DNA from: Acidobacteriota bacterium
Lineage (GTDB): Bacteria > Acidobacteriota > Thermoanaerobaculia > Thermoanaerobaculales > Thermoanaerobaculaceae
DNA length: 64,000 bases
Assembly: GCA_016213675.1 (NCBI GenBank)
Contig: JACQZW010000044.1
Span: 186,001-250,000 of the forward strand
Direction: 5' to 3'
Part shown: piece after piece, positions 26,870 to 33,860 of the stretch
How the letters are laid out: each line of letters starts with the position of its first letter
Numbering within the stretch: position 1 is the stretch's first letter
Notes under the pieces: generated by a model
What the model saw: the letters and a program-made list of their open reading frames with translations, nothing else
What the model was told of the DNA's origin: nothing
The model's database searches: none
Position numbers and translations under genes: made by a program

Positions 26870-28237
26870 ATGCGTCTGTGGTGCCGCCGACTCGACGCCG
26901 TGCTGGTCTTCGCCTGCGTGCTCGCCGGCGCGGCCGTCGCCATGGCGGAAGAGCCGAAGAAGAACCCGCTGGGGCTCAAGGCCGAGTACAAGAACGGGTT
27001 CAAGCTGACCACGGAGGACGGGCGCTTCTCGCTCCGCCTCTTCGGCGCCCTGCAGTTCCGCTACACGTACCTCCGCTACGACCACCGGGTCAAGGGCAAC
27101 GAGGAGGACTACTCCAGCTTCTTCACGCGGCGGGCGCGCCTGTGGTGGGACGGCCACGCGTTCAGTCCCAACTTCACGTACTACTTCCACCTCCAGCTCG
27201 AGCCCCAGTCCGCGGTGAACCTGCACGACGCGTGGGTCGCCTACAAGCTCGGCGACCTCCTCACGGTCGGCGTGGGCCGCAACAAGGTCCCGTACGGCAC
27301 GGAGTTCCTCGCCTCGGGGTTCAACAACGACTTCGTCGACCGCTCGATCCTCTCCGGCGAGACCGATATCAACAGTGGCGGCGGGTTCTCGCGGTGGCCC
27401 GGCGGCAACGCCAACTTCGGCACCTCCAACGAGCACCCCGCGACCGGCTTCCCGCTCGGCGGGCTCAACCTGTTCCGCTCGCAGGGGGTCTCGCTCTCCG
27501 GCCAGAGGGCCGCGAAGGGCGGTTTGACCTTCGGCTACGACGCCGGGGTCTGGCAGGGGCGAGACACCCGCGGCTCGAGCAACGGCACCGAAGGCATGCT
27601 GTATGCGGCCCGCCTGCACCTCTACCCGTTCGGCGCCGTCAACCTGCAGAACGAGGGCGACCTCGAGCACACCGAGCGGTTCAAGCTCGCGTTCATCGCC
27701 TCGATCTACCGCGACGACAAGACCCGCCGGCTCGACGCCACCGGCGCCGCCGTCAGGCCGTACGACACCCGTGACACCGGCCACGACCTCTCCGTCGTGG
27801 TGCATGTCCGCGGCTTCTACGCCGCGCTCGAGTGGGCGGCCGAGACGTACGAGATGGAGCGCGACCTGCCGGCGAACACCTTCGAACGCGAGGCCTGGCG
27901 CGCCAACTTCGGGTATTTCGTCGTCCGCTCCCGCGTCGAGGTCGTCGGGCGCGTCGCCGAGGTGCGGCGGCTCAAGGACCCGACCAGGGACGCCGCCGTC
28001 GAGTCCGGGCTCGGTCTCGTCAGGGTCCTCGACGAAGCCGGCGACTATTCCGACGCGCTCGAAGGCACGCTCTCCGAGGCGACGGTCGGCGTCAACCTCT
28101 ACCTCGGCGAGGGCCACCAGCACAAGCTGTTCTTCGACTGCTCGCGGCTCGGGCGCAGCTTCGAGCCGCTGGCCGGGTTCGATCCCGCCGACCAGGAGGA
28201 CACGCGCTTCCGGTCGATGGTGCAGCTCAGGTTCTGA
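26870..28237 (+). CDS. Outer-membrane porin, OprP/O-type (phosphate-selective family)
   Basis: 455 residues with a signal peptide. The mature part alternates amphipathic beta strands and ends in QLRF, the C-terminal Phe recognised by the BAM machinery. The pattern FRYTYLRYDH, RRARLWWDGHAFSPNFTYYFHLQLE and VGVGRNKVPYG matches the phosphate-selective porin O/P family, used for anion or small-solute passage. ATG 26870 follows GGGAGG by 5 nt. A sigma-54 promoter lies upstream, so expression probably depends on an enhancer-binding activator and a nutrient or stress signal rather than being constitutive. Actual ion selectivity cannot be read. Confidence 0.85.
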   Translation: MRLWCRRLDAVLVFACVLAGAAVAMAEEPKKNPLGLKAEYKNGFKLTTEDGRFSLRLFGALQFRYTYLRYDHRVKGNEEDYSSFFTRRARLWWDGHAFSPNFTYYFHLQLEPQSAVNLHDAWVAYKLGDLLTVGVGRNKVPYGTEFLASGFNNDFVDRSILSGETDINSGGGFSRWPGGNANFGTSNEHPATGFPLGGLNLFRSQGVSLSGQRAAKGGLTFGYDAGVWQGRDTRGSSNGTEGMLYAARLHLYPFGAVNLQNEGDLEHTERFKLAFIASIYRDDKTRRLDATGAAVRPYDTRDTGHDLSVVVHVRGFYAALEWAAETYEMERDLPANTFEREAWRANFGYFVVRSRVEVVGRVAEVRRLKDPTRDAAVESGLGLVRVLDEAGDYSDALEGTLSEATVGVNLYLGEGHQHKLFFDCSRLGRSFEPLAGFDPADQEDTRFRSMVQLRF

Positions 28238-28304
28238 CTCTTCGACCGGCGGCGGGGGGCGGCCGGCCGGGGTACCTTGAGGGACGCGGAGGAACACCGA
28301 GGAC

Positions 28305-28592
28305 GTGAAGGGGACGAGGCCCGAGATCGCCACCTGCGCCGAGTGCGCCGAGTTCATCGACGATGCCGCCGAGCTCGAGGCGCTGTTCGTCGGGATGACC
28401 GCGCTCTCCTCGGCGTACGGCTCGACCCGCGGGCGCGCCGGGGTGTGCCGCGTCTCCGACACGTTCCAGGACCCGTCGCCGGCTTGCCCGGCGTTCGTCC
28501 GCCGCCGGCAGGGGTGCCGCGATGGGGGACAGCCCGGCGCGGTAACATCCGACAGCGCACCGCACGGTGGTCCAGTGGAGGAGGGGACATGA
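28305..28592 (+). CDS. Small Cys-rich conserved-looking protein
   Basis: 95 residues, no signal peptide. Cysteines are ordered as CAEC near residue 11, then VCR near 48 and ACPAF near 62, with LSSAYGSTRGRAGVC between, which looks like a small metal-binding module. The last 25 residues are low in information. GTG 28305 is an uncertain start. Its stop overlaps the ATG of the exporter gene (ATGA, 28589-28592), so translation is coupled. I do not recognise a named family; a metal- or redox-sensing accessory of the transporter is a guess from context. Confidence 0.6.
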   Translation: MKGTRPEIATCAECAEFIDDAAELEALFVGMTALSSAYGSTRGRAGVCRVSDTFQDPSPACPAFVRRRQGCRDGGQPGAVTSDSAPHGGPVEEGT

Positions 28593-30157
28593 CGAACCCG
28601 CTCGCGAAGCTGTGGAAGACCGAGGACTGGTGGTCGGTGTGGTTCGGCCTCGGCATCGTCGTGATGGCCCTGGTGACGTTCTGGTCGGGCTCGGCCATCC
28701 GGGGCTGGGCGGTGACCCCGGCGAAGTGGAGCGCGTTCGGCGTCGCGCTCGCCGACCTGGCGAAGAACGCCGGCGGCTACCTCACGATCTTCCTGATGTT
28801 CGGGGGCGTGTTCACGGTGTCGATGGCGATCATGGGCGTGAAGGTGAGGCAGTTCATCGCCGGTTTCGTCACGCTGTTCCTCGGCTCCCTGGCGATCTTC
28901 ATCGCCTCGGGGTGGAAGGTCATGGAGGACCTCAACGTCGAGGCGCCGCTCCTCGCGCTCCTCGTCGGGCTCGTCATCTCGAACCTGGTGAAGATCCCCG
29001 AGTGGATCAAGGGGGCCCTGCGCACCGAGTACTACATCAAGGTCGGCATCGTCCTGCTCGGCGCGACGCTGCCGCTGACGCTGATCTTCTCCGCCGGGCC
29101 GATCGCCTTCCTGCAGGCGACGCTGGTCTCGGTGTTCACGTGGCTGACGATCTTCCTGGCGGCGACCAAGATCTTCAAGCTCGAGCCGCAGTTCGGCGCG
29201 ACGCTGGGGGCGGCCGGCGCAGTCTGCGGCGTCTCCGCGTCGATCGCCGTCGGCGGCGCCGTGCGCGCCAAGAAGGACCACATCTCGATCGCCATCGCCG
29301 TGGTCACGGTGTGGGCCATCGTCATGATCCTGGTGCTCACCGTCGCCCTGAAGAAGCTGGTCCCGGGGACGATCGCCCCGGGCGTGGCGGGCGCCTGGGT
29401 CGGCACCTCGGAGTTCGCCGACGCCGCCGGGTTCGCCGTGGTGGCGGAGCTGGCGACCCGCTTCGGCGACTCGCCGATCAACGCCTTCACCCTCATGAAG
29501 GTCATAGGCCGCGACATCTGGATCGGCATCTGGTGCCTGATCCTGTCGGTGGTGTCGGTTGTCTACTGGGAGAAGAAGGACGCCTCCCAGCGGGCGGTCG
29601 GCGCCGGCATCGTCTGGGAGCGCTTCCCCAAGTTCGTGATCGGCTTCCTCGCCGCCTCGGTGATCATGAGCGTGGTCGCCGCGCGGGTGCCGGCGGGTCA
29701 CGTCGGCGTCGCGAAGTTCGAGGGGAGCGTCCAGGGCGTGAAGTACGACGCCGACTTCGCCGGCTACGCCGTGCCCGACGCCCTGCGCGACCGGGTCGAG
29801 GTCGACGTCGCGAAGGGCACGCTCACCGCGCGGGGCTTGCTCAGCCGCGACGACCTCCACTTGCTGCAGGGAGCGGCCTCCTCGCAGGACCAGAAGTTCG
29901 CGCTCAACCAGCTCGCCACCGCCTCGAACTGGTTCGAGTCGGTCCTCCAGCCGAAGGTCATCTCGCCGATTAAGAAGCTGCGCTCGTGGGCGTTCGTGCT
30001 GTGCTTCCTGTGCATCGGCCTGTCGACCCGCTTCGCCGAGCTCATGACGTTCGGGATGAAGCCGTTCTGGGCGTTCACGATCGGCGTGGCGGTCAACGTC
30101 CCGCTGGGGTTCTTCCTGTCGACCGTCGCGTTCGTCGACTTCTGGTCGAAGGTCTGA
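28589..30157 (+). CDS. YeiH/UPF0324-family putative sulfate exporter
   Basis: 522 residues with about ten or more hydrophobic helices. The family core is clear (VGIVLLGATLPLTLIFSAG, the GAAGAVCGVSASIAVGGAV signature and SWAFVLCFLCIGLSTRF). YeiH proteins are usually about 330-350 residues; this one is longer, with an insert of about 100 residues (near 370-470) that looks soluble. Family members are annotated as putative sulfate or sulfonate-related exporters of the inner membrane, with little direct proof. ATG overlaps the upstream small gene; GAGGAGGGG precedes it. Confidence 0.8.
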   Translation: MTNPLAKLWKTEDWWSVWFGLGIVVMALVTFWSGSAIRGWAVTPAKWSAFGVALADLAKNAGGYLTIFLMFGGVFTVSMAIMGVKVRQFIAGFVTLFLGSLAIFIASGWKVMEDLNVEAPLLALLVGLVISNLVKIPEWIKGALRTEYYIKVGIVLLGATLPLTLIFSAGPIAFLQATLVSVFTWLTIFLAATKIFKLEPQFGATLGAAGAVCGVSASIAVGGAVRAKKDHISIAIAVVTVWAIVMILVLTVALKKLVPGTIAPGVAGAWVGTSEFADAAGFAVVAELATRFGDSPINAFTLMKVIGRDIWIGIWCLILSVVSVVYWEKKDASQRAVGAGIVWERFPKFVIGFLAASVIMSVVAARVPAGHVGVAKFEGSVQGVKYDADFAGYAVPDALRDRVEVDVAKGTLTARGLLSRDDLHLLQGAASSQDQKFALNQLATASNWFESVLQPKVISPIKKLRSWAFVLCFLCIGLSTRFAELMTFGMKPFWAFTIGVAVNVPLGFFLSTVAFVDFWSKV

Positions 30158-30229
30158 CCGCGGACACGCCTCGGCCCTACGACATCTCTCCGAAGGGACA
30201 TCGCCCCCTCCGTCATTGCGAGCTCAGTA

Positions 30230-30254
30230 CGGCCCGCGGCGGGCCGCTTCTTCG
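30230..30254 (+). terminator. Possible terminator after the YeiH-like gene
   Basis: A 7-bp GC stem (30230-30236 with 30240-30246) and CGG loop are followed by CTTCTTCG. The T tract is weak. A short CGTCATTGCGAG stretch just before it (30210-30221) resembles another common interspersed repeat. Confidence 0.4.
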
Positions 30255-30289
30255 TGGAAGTAACAGGACGTGTCGACGGCGGAGGGTTT

Positions 30290-30355
30290 CTGTGGAGCGC
30301 GCGCTCCGCGCGTGCTCGTCTTCCCGTGAGCACGCCCGGAGGGCGCGCTCCACAG
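30290..30355. repeat. 66-bp near-perfect hairpin repeat (MITE-like)
   Basis: Arms 30290-30317 and 30328-30355 are 28 bp each, match at 26 positions as inverted repeats, and enclose a 10-bp loop. Both arms begin with CTGTGGAGCGCGC at the outside. It lies between the YeiH-like gene and the convergent Memo-like gene and contains no reading frame of note. Confidence 0.8.
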
Positions 30356-30440
30356 ATGACTTCCGGTCTTGACTGCTCTTCCGGGGTGGTGGCGGGTGAT
30401 GTTACTTGGGAGAATGGGACGGTCCGCGGATCTCCCGGAC

Positions 30441-31580
30441 TCAGGGCGCGATTGCGTACGCCGCGGCGGGGAAGCCGACGAAGTGGTAGAGGTTGGCCGG
30501 GGCGGTCTCGCCGAGGCCGACCTCGCGCACCGGCAGCTCCGGCTGCCCCACCGAGGTCGAGTAGCTGATCGGGAAGCCCGTCGGCGCCGGCAGCCCGAGC
30601 GCGCTGGCCGTCTCGCCGAGCAGCAGCAGGCCGAACGGGATCGAGAACCGGCCGCACCAGGTCAGCCGGTAGACGTTCGGGTCGTCAGGGCTCACGCAAG
30701 CGGCGGAGAACTCGCGGGCCTTGCCGGCCGACAGCGGGCCGGCGAGCGGACCGGCCAGCAGCTCGCGGTCGCGGGCGACCGCCTGCGCGTACGCCTCGAT
30801 GCCGCCCTCGCCGAACGGCGTGTGCGTGAAGTCGGAGCCGTAGTGCACGGCGTCGGAGGAGATCGCCACGGCGACGTCTGGGCCGAGCTGCAGGCCGCGC
30901 TCGCGCATCGCGGCGGCGAGCGCCCCGCCGACGTGGCGGGCGAGCTCCTCGAGGCGCGGGAGCGGCGACGCCGGGACGATGATCGGCACGATCTCGACGT
31001 CGGGACGGTGGTGCCGGAGCCACGCGACCAGCGGCTCGAGCGAGTGCTCGCGGTCGTGCCCTGCGTCGTCCTGCACGAAGTCGGCGGCGGGCAGCCGGGC
31101 GAGGATCGCCCCGCGCAGCGCCGAGACCGGCACCTCGCCGTCGGGAGTGCGCCACGCGCGGTAGTCGTCGAAGACCACGAGGTCGCGGGCGCCGAAGGCG
31201 CGGTACTTGTGGAACACACCGATGAGGACGACCGTCTTCGCCTTGACCAGCGGCAGCACCTGGCGGTAGGCGCGTCCGGCATACAGGTAGTCGTCGTGCG
31301 GGCAGAGGACGCCGACCACGGTGCCCGACGGATCGGGACCGAGCCGCTCGGGCGCGGGCGGCGTCGCGGACAGCTCCCACACCCGCGCCATCTGCGCCGC
31401 CGTCGAGGCGAAGCCCACGGTGTCCTGCTGGCCGCGCACGTCGCCGGCGGAGGGGATCCCCATGCCGGCCCGCACCTCGGCGAGCGTCGGCGGCGCCGCC
31501 TGGGCAAGCGGGAGTGCCGCCTGGGGGCCGGCCAACGAGGTGTGGACAACCGCAAGGCTCATCAGCAGGAAGAGTCGCAT
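30441..31580 (-). CDS. Secreted Memo-like protein (AmmeMemoRadiSam system protein B family)
   Basis: 379 residues with a signal peptide. The Memo/LigB-like fold is shown by CPHDDYLYAG (His95 and neighbours), VLIGVFHKYRAF and the ISSDAVHYGSDF segment, which carry the metal-site or active-site residues of this family. Memo proteins are related to class III extradiol dioxygenases, but function is not settled. In many genomes the protein occurs with AMMECR1 and a radical SAM protein; neither is in this window. The signal peptide is unusual for the family. ATG 31580 has GGAGG 7 nt upstream. Confidence 0.82.
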   Translation of the reverse strand: MRLFLLMSLAVVHTSLAGPQAALPLAQAAPPTLAEVRAGMGIPSAGDVRGQQDTVGFASTAAQMARVWELSATPPAPERLGPDPSGTVVGVLCPHDDYLYAGRAYRQVLPLVKAKTVVLIGVFHKYRAFGARDLVVFDDYRAWRTPDGEVPVSALRGAILARLPAADFVQDDAGHDREHSLEPLVAWLRHHRPDVEIVPIIVPASPLPRLEELARHVGGALAAAMRERGLQLGPDVAVAISSDAVHYGSDFTHTPFGEGGIEAYAQAVARDRELLAGPLAGPLSAGKAREFSAACVSPDDPNVYRLTWCGRFSIPFGLLLLGETASALGLPAPTGFPISYSTSVGQPELPVREVGLGETAPANLYHFVGFPAAAYAIAP

Positions 31581-31674
31581 TGCCAAGCCTCCGCGCGACC
31601 ACGCTACCGCGCGGGCCGGCGTACGACAAGCCTTCAGACTCGCCTGGCCGCCGCGAACACGAAGAGCATGCGGG

Positions 31675-32991
31675 TCAGCCAGCTTGGATCAGGGTCGCGG
31701 CGGCGCGGTTGGCGGAGCGGACGGCGTAGTTCTGGCCGCGGTCCTCGGGGTAGATCTGGGCCATGCAGGCGTGGTGGAGGCCGGGGAGCGGGGTGGCGAA
31801 CGGCGGGACCATCCGCGAGTAGTGGCACGGCACGATCGGTTGCGCGAAGGCGGCGCGGAAGACGTGCCGGGCAGTGATCCACGACTCGTCGAAGGCGGGG
31901 GCGACCTTGGCGAGGTGGGGCAGGTGCGAGGCCCACACCGCGCTGTCCGGCGCCCTCCACAGCGGGTGGTCGTCGAGCAGGTACTTGGAGAGGTAGACGA
32001 CCGTCCGGCCGCCGTAGCGCGCGGCCGGGATGTAGTTGGTGTGCTCGATGACGCCGCCGAACGGCGAGCCGGGGTCGGCGACGTTGAGCCAGTAGTAGGG
32101 CGACAGCGAGCGGTCGAGCTCGAGGACGGCGCACAGCGCGTTGGCGTGCTCGATCCCCTGCAGCGCGGCGCGGTAGTCGGCCGGCAGGTGGTCGCCGGCG
32201 ACGCGGTCGAGCTCTTCCGGCGCGGCGGTGAACAGCACCCGGTCGAACTGCCCGGCGCCCTTGCGAGTCTCGACCTCGAGGCCGCCGCCGGCCGGGCGCA
32301 CGCGCTTGACCGGGGTCGCGAACTCGATCGCCACGCCCGCCTCCCGCAGGCGGTCGACGAGGGCGTCGACCAGCCGGCCGAACGAGCCGCGCATGTAGCC
32401 GAGCCGCTCGCCGAGCCCCGAGGACGACCGCGAGCGGCCGCGCAGGTAGATCTTCTGCCACAGCCAGGCCATCGACACGACGTCGGCGCGCTCGGCGAAC
32501 TTCTGCTCGAGCAGGGGGCCCCAGACGGTGTCGAACGCCTTGCGGCCGGCGTGGGCGAGCAGCCACTCCCGCGCGGTGACCTTCTCGAACTCGGCGAGAC
32601 CCGAGCGGTGCCGCAGGTAGAGCGTCGAGAGGGCGAAGCGCACCTTGTCGGGCCACGGCATCGGCCGGAAGGCGAGGAGCGACGCCGGCGTGCCGAAGTC
32701 CCACAGCCGACCCTGCGAGTAGATGCCCATGCGCGAGGGGAGCCACTCGATCTCGGAGGCGAGGCCGAGCTCCCCGGCGAGGGCGACGTAGTCGGTGTCG
32801 GTGGTGAAGATGTGGTGGTAGAAGCACTCGAGCCGCTCGCCGCCGACCTCGAACAGGGCGACCAGGCCGCCGGGTCCCGGCCAGCGCTCGAACACGGTGA
32901 CGTGCCAGCCGGCGCGGGCCAGCCGCCACGCCGACACCAGGCCGGTCAGCCCGGCCCCGACGATCGCGCAGCTCCTCGGCGTCCCACTCAT
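31675..32991 (-). CDS. FAD-dependent amine-oxidase/protoporphyrinogen-oxidase-like protein
   Basis: 438 residues. The N-terminal dinucleotide motif is AIVGAGLTGLVSAWRLARAG followed by VFERWPGPGG, as in the amine oxidase, phytoene desaturase and UDP-galactopyranose mutase superfamily. The segment FYHHIFTTDTDY and the C-terminal ACMAQIYPEDRGQNYAVRSA are typical of a group next to polysaccharide gene clusters, often annotated as NAD(P)/FAD-dependent oxidoreductase. No substrate can be assigned. No Shine-Dalgarno precedes the ATG; a TAGGAT box ends 9 nt upstream, so the leader is zero to a few bases. Confidence 0.8.
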   Translation of the reverse strand: MSGTPRSCAIVGAGLTGLVSAWRLARAGWHVTVFERWPGPGGLVALFEVGGERLECFYHHIFTTDTDYVALAGELGLASEIEWLPSRMGIYSQGRLWDFGTPASLLAFRPMPWPDKVRFALSTLYLRHRSGLAEFEKVTAREWLLAHAGRKAFDTVWGPLLEQKFAERADVVSMAWLWQKIYLRGRSRSSSGLGERLGYMRGSFGRLVDALVDRLREAGVAIEFATPVKRVRPAGGGLEVETRKGAGQFDRVLFTAAPEELDRVAGDHLPADYRAALQGIEHANALCAVLELDRSLSPYYWLNVADPGSPFGGVIEHTNYIPAARYGGRTVVYLSKYLLDDHPLWRAPDSAVWASHLPHLAKVAPAFDESWITARHVFRAAFAQPIVPCHYSRMVPPFATPLPGLHHACMAQIYPEDRGQNYAVRSANRAAATLIQAG

Positions 32992-33019
32992 GCGAGGCGC
33001 ATCCTACCCCGACGGTACT

Positions 33020-33472
33020 TCATCGCTGTCGCCGCCGCTGGCCCGACGCCGGAGGCGTGCTCGAGCCGATGAATGTGGCTGGAACCTGCAGGCCTTCCAG
33101 CCATGAAGCCAACGCGCGGTCGGCCGTCAGGACGCTCGCTCCCTCGCGCCGGGCCAGCACCGCGTAGGTGCAGTCGTAGACCGAGTGGCCGACAGTCGCG
33201 GCCGCGACCAGCGCCTCCTTGGCCAATTCGCAGCTCGGCACGAAGGCATCGACGATGGCGATCGCGTCTTCGAGGTTGTGCACGGCAGCCTCGGTGTCGA
33301 GCTCCCCCGCGCGGACGTACTTCCAGAGCGCGTTGGCGACCTCGGCGCAGTAGAGGTCCGGCGCGAGCACGACGGATGCCGATGCCAGGGCGTCGAGGCC
33401 CTGGCCGGCGGCGGGTCCGGCCAGGACTGCGTGCAGCGCCGCCGAGGCGTCGAGCACGAGCCGGCGGCTCAT
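33020..33472 (-). CDS. PIN-domain toxin (VapC-like ribonuclease)
   Basis: 150 residues. The PIN acidic residues are in LVLDASAALHAV (first Asp), APDLYCAEVANALW (Glu), VYDCTYAVLA (second Asp) and LTADRAL (third Asp). VapC toxins cut tRNA or rRNA when freed from the antitoxin. ATG 33472 overlaps the upstream antitoxin stop (ATGA), the usual antitoxin-first coupled layout. The Arg-rich last eight residues are not part of the fold. Confidence 0.9.
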   Translation of the reverse strand: MSRRLVLDASAALHAVLAGPAAGQGLDALASASVVLAPDLYCAEVANALWKYVRAGELDTEAAVHNLEDAIAIVDAFVPSCELAKEALVAAATVGHSVYDCTYAVLARREGASVLTADRALASWLEGLQVPATFIGSSTPPASGQRRRQR

Positions 33473-33714
33473 CGGTCGCGGTCCTCGCGGACCAGGCTCT
33501 CCGGTGCGACCGACAGCCGCCGCCGGGGCTCTGCCCGCAGTGCGCGGCGCAGCTCCTCGACGACAGCCAGGCGCCTCTCGCGAGCGACCAGCTCAGGCAT
33601 CCGGCGCAGCTCGACCACGGCCTGCTGCGCGAGGCTTCTCCGCTCGCGTCGCGCCCGCTCAGTCAGGGCGTCGTACACGTCAACCGGCAGCTCGCGAATT
33701 TGCAGGGAGCCCAT
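33469..33714 (-). CDS. Antitoxin of the VapBC-type pair (FitA/ribbon-helix-helix-like)
   Basis: 81 residues. The N-terminus GSLQIRELPVDVYDALTERARRE reads as a ribbon-helix-helix DNA-binding domain like FitA (its central part is ELPVDVYDAL). The C-terminal half is an Arg/Glu-rich helix expected to bind and block the toxin. ATG 33714 has GGAGG 7 nt upstream; the frame continues upstream but without support. It overlaps vapC by 4 nt and should repress its own promoter by binding the palindrome at 33757-33768. Confidence 0.82.
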   Translation of the reverse strand: MGSLQIRELPVDVYDALTERARRERRSLAQQAVVELRRMPELVARERRLAVVEELRRALRAEPRRRLSVAPESLVREDRDR

Positions 33715-33751
33715 TTCTTCCTCCGTTCGTCGGTAGCCCCAGCCACGAATC

Positions 33752-33780
33752 ATCATAATGCATGCATTCTGCCTCAGCAA
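33752..33780 (-). promoter_or_regulatory. Promoter of the toxin-antitoxin operon
   Basis: On the minus strand TTGCTG (33780-33775), a 17-bp spacer and TATGAT (33757-33752). Start is predicted near 33745, about 30 nt before the antitoxin ATG. Confidence 0.65.
33757..33768. promoter_or_regulatory. Operator candidate AATGCATGCATT
   Basis: A perfect 12-bp palindrome inside the spacer and touching the -10 of the toxin-antitoxin promoter. Ribbon-helix-helix antitoxins bind such palindromes as autoregulators. Confidence 0.6.
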
Positions 33781-33827
33781 GCCGTCGGCCCGGGGTCGGT
33801 CCGCTTCACCGGCCATCGCCTCCGACG

Positions 33828-33855
33828 CTCAGGCCTCATGCCCCAAGCCTCAAGC
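33828..33855 (-). repeat. Heptamer repeat array F
   Basis: Read on the minus strand, directly after the UvrD-family gene stop: GCTTGAG, GCTTGGG, GCATGAG, GCCTGAG. Same unit family and same orientation relative to the upstream gene as array D after cysS. Confidence 0.8.
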
Positions 33856-33860
33856 CCCCC

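Noticed and set aside
26687..29860. A 1057-codon minus-strand open frame over the porin and exporter genes
   Set aside because: Same cause; composition is Arg/Asp/Gly-rich and the plus strand carries recognisable proteins.
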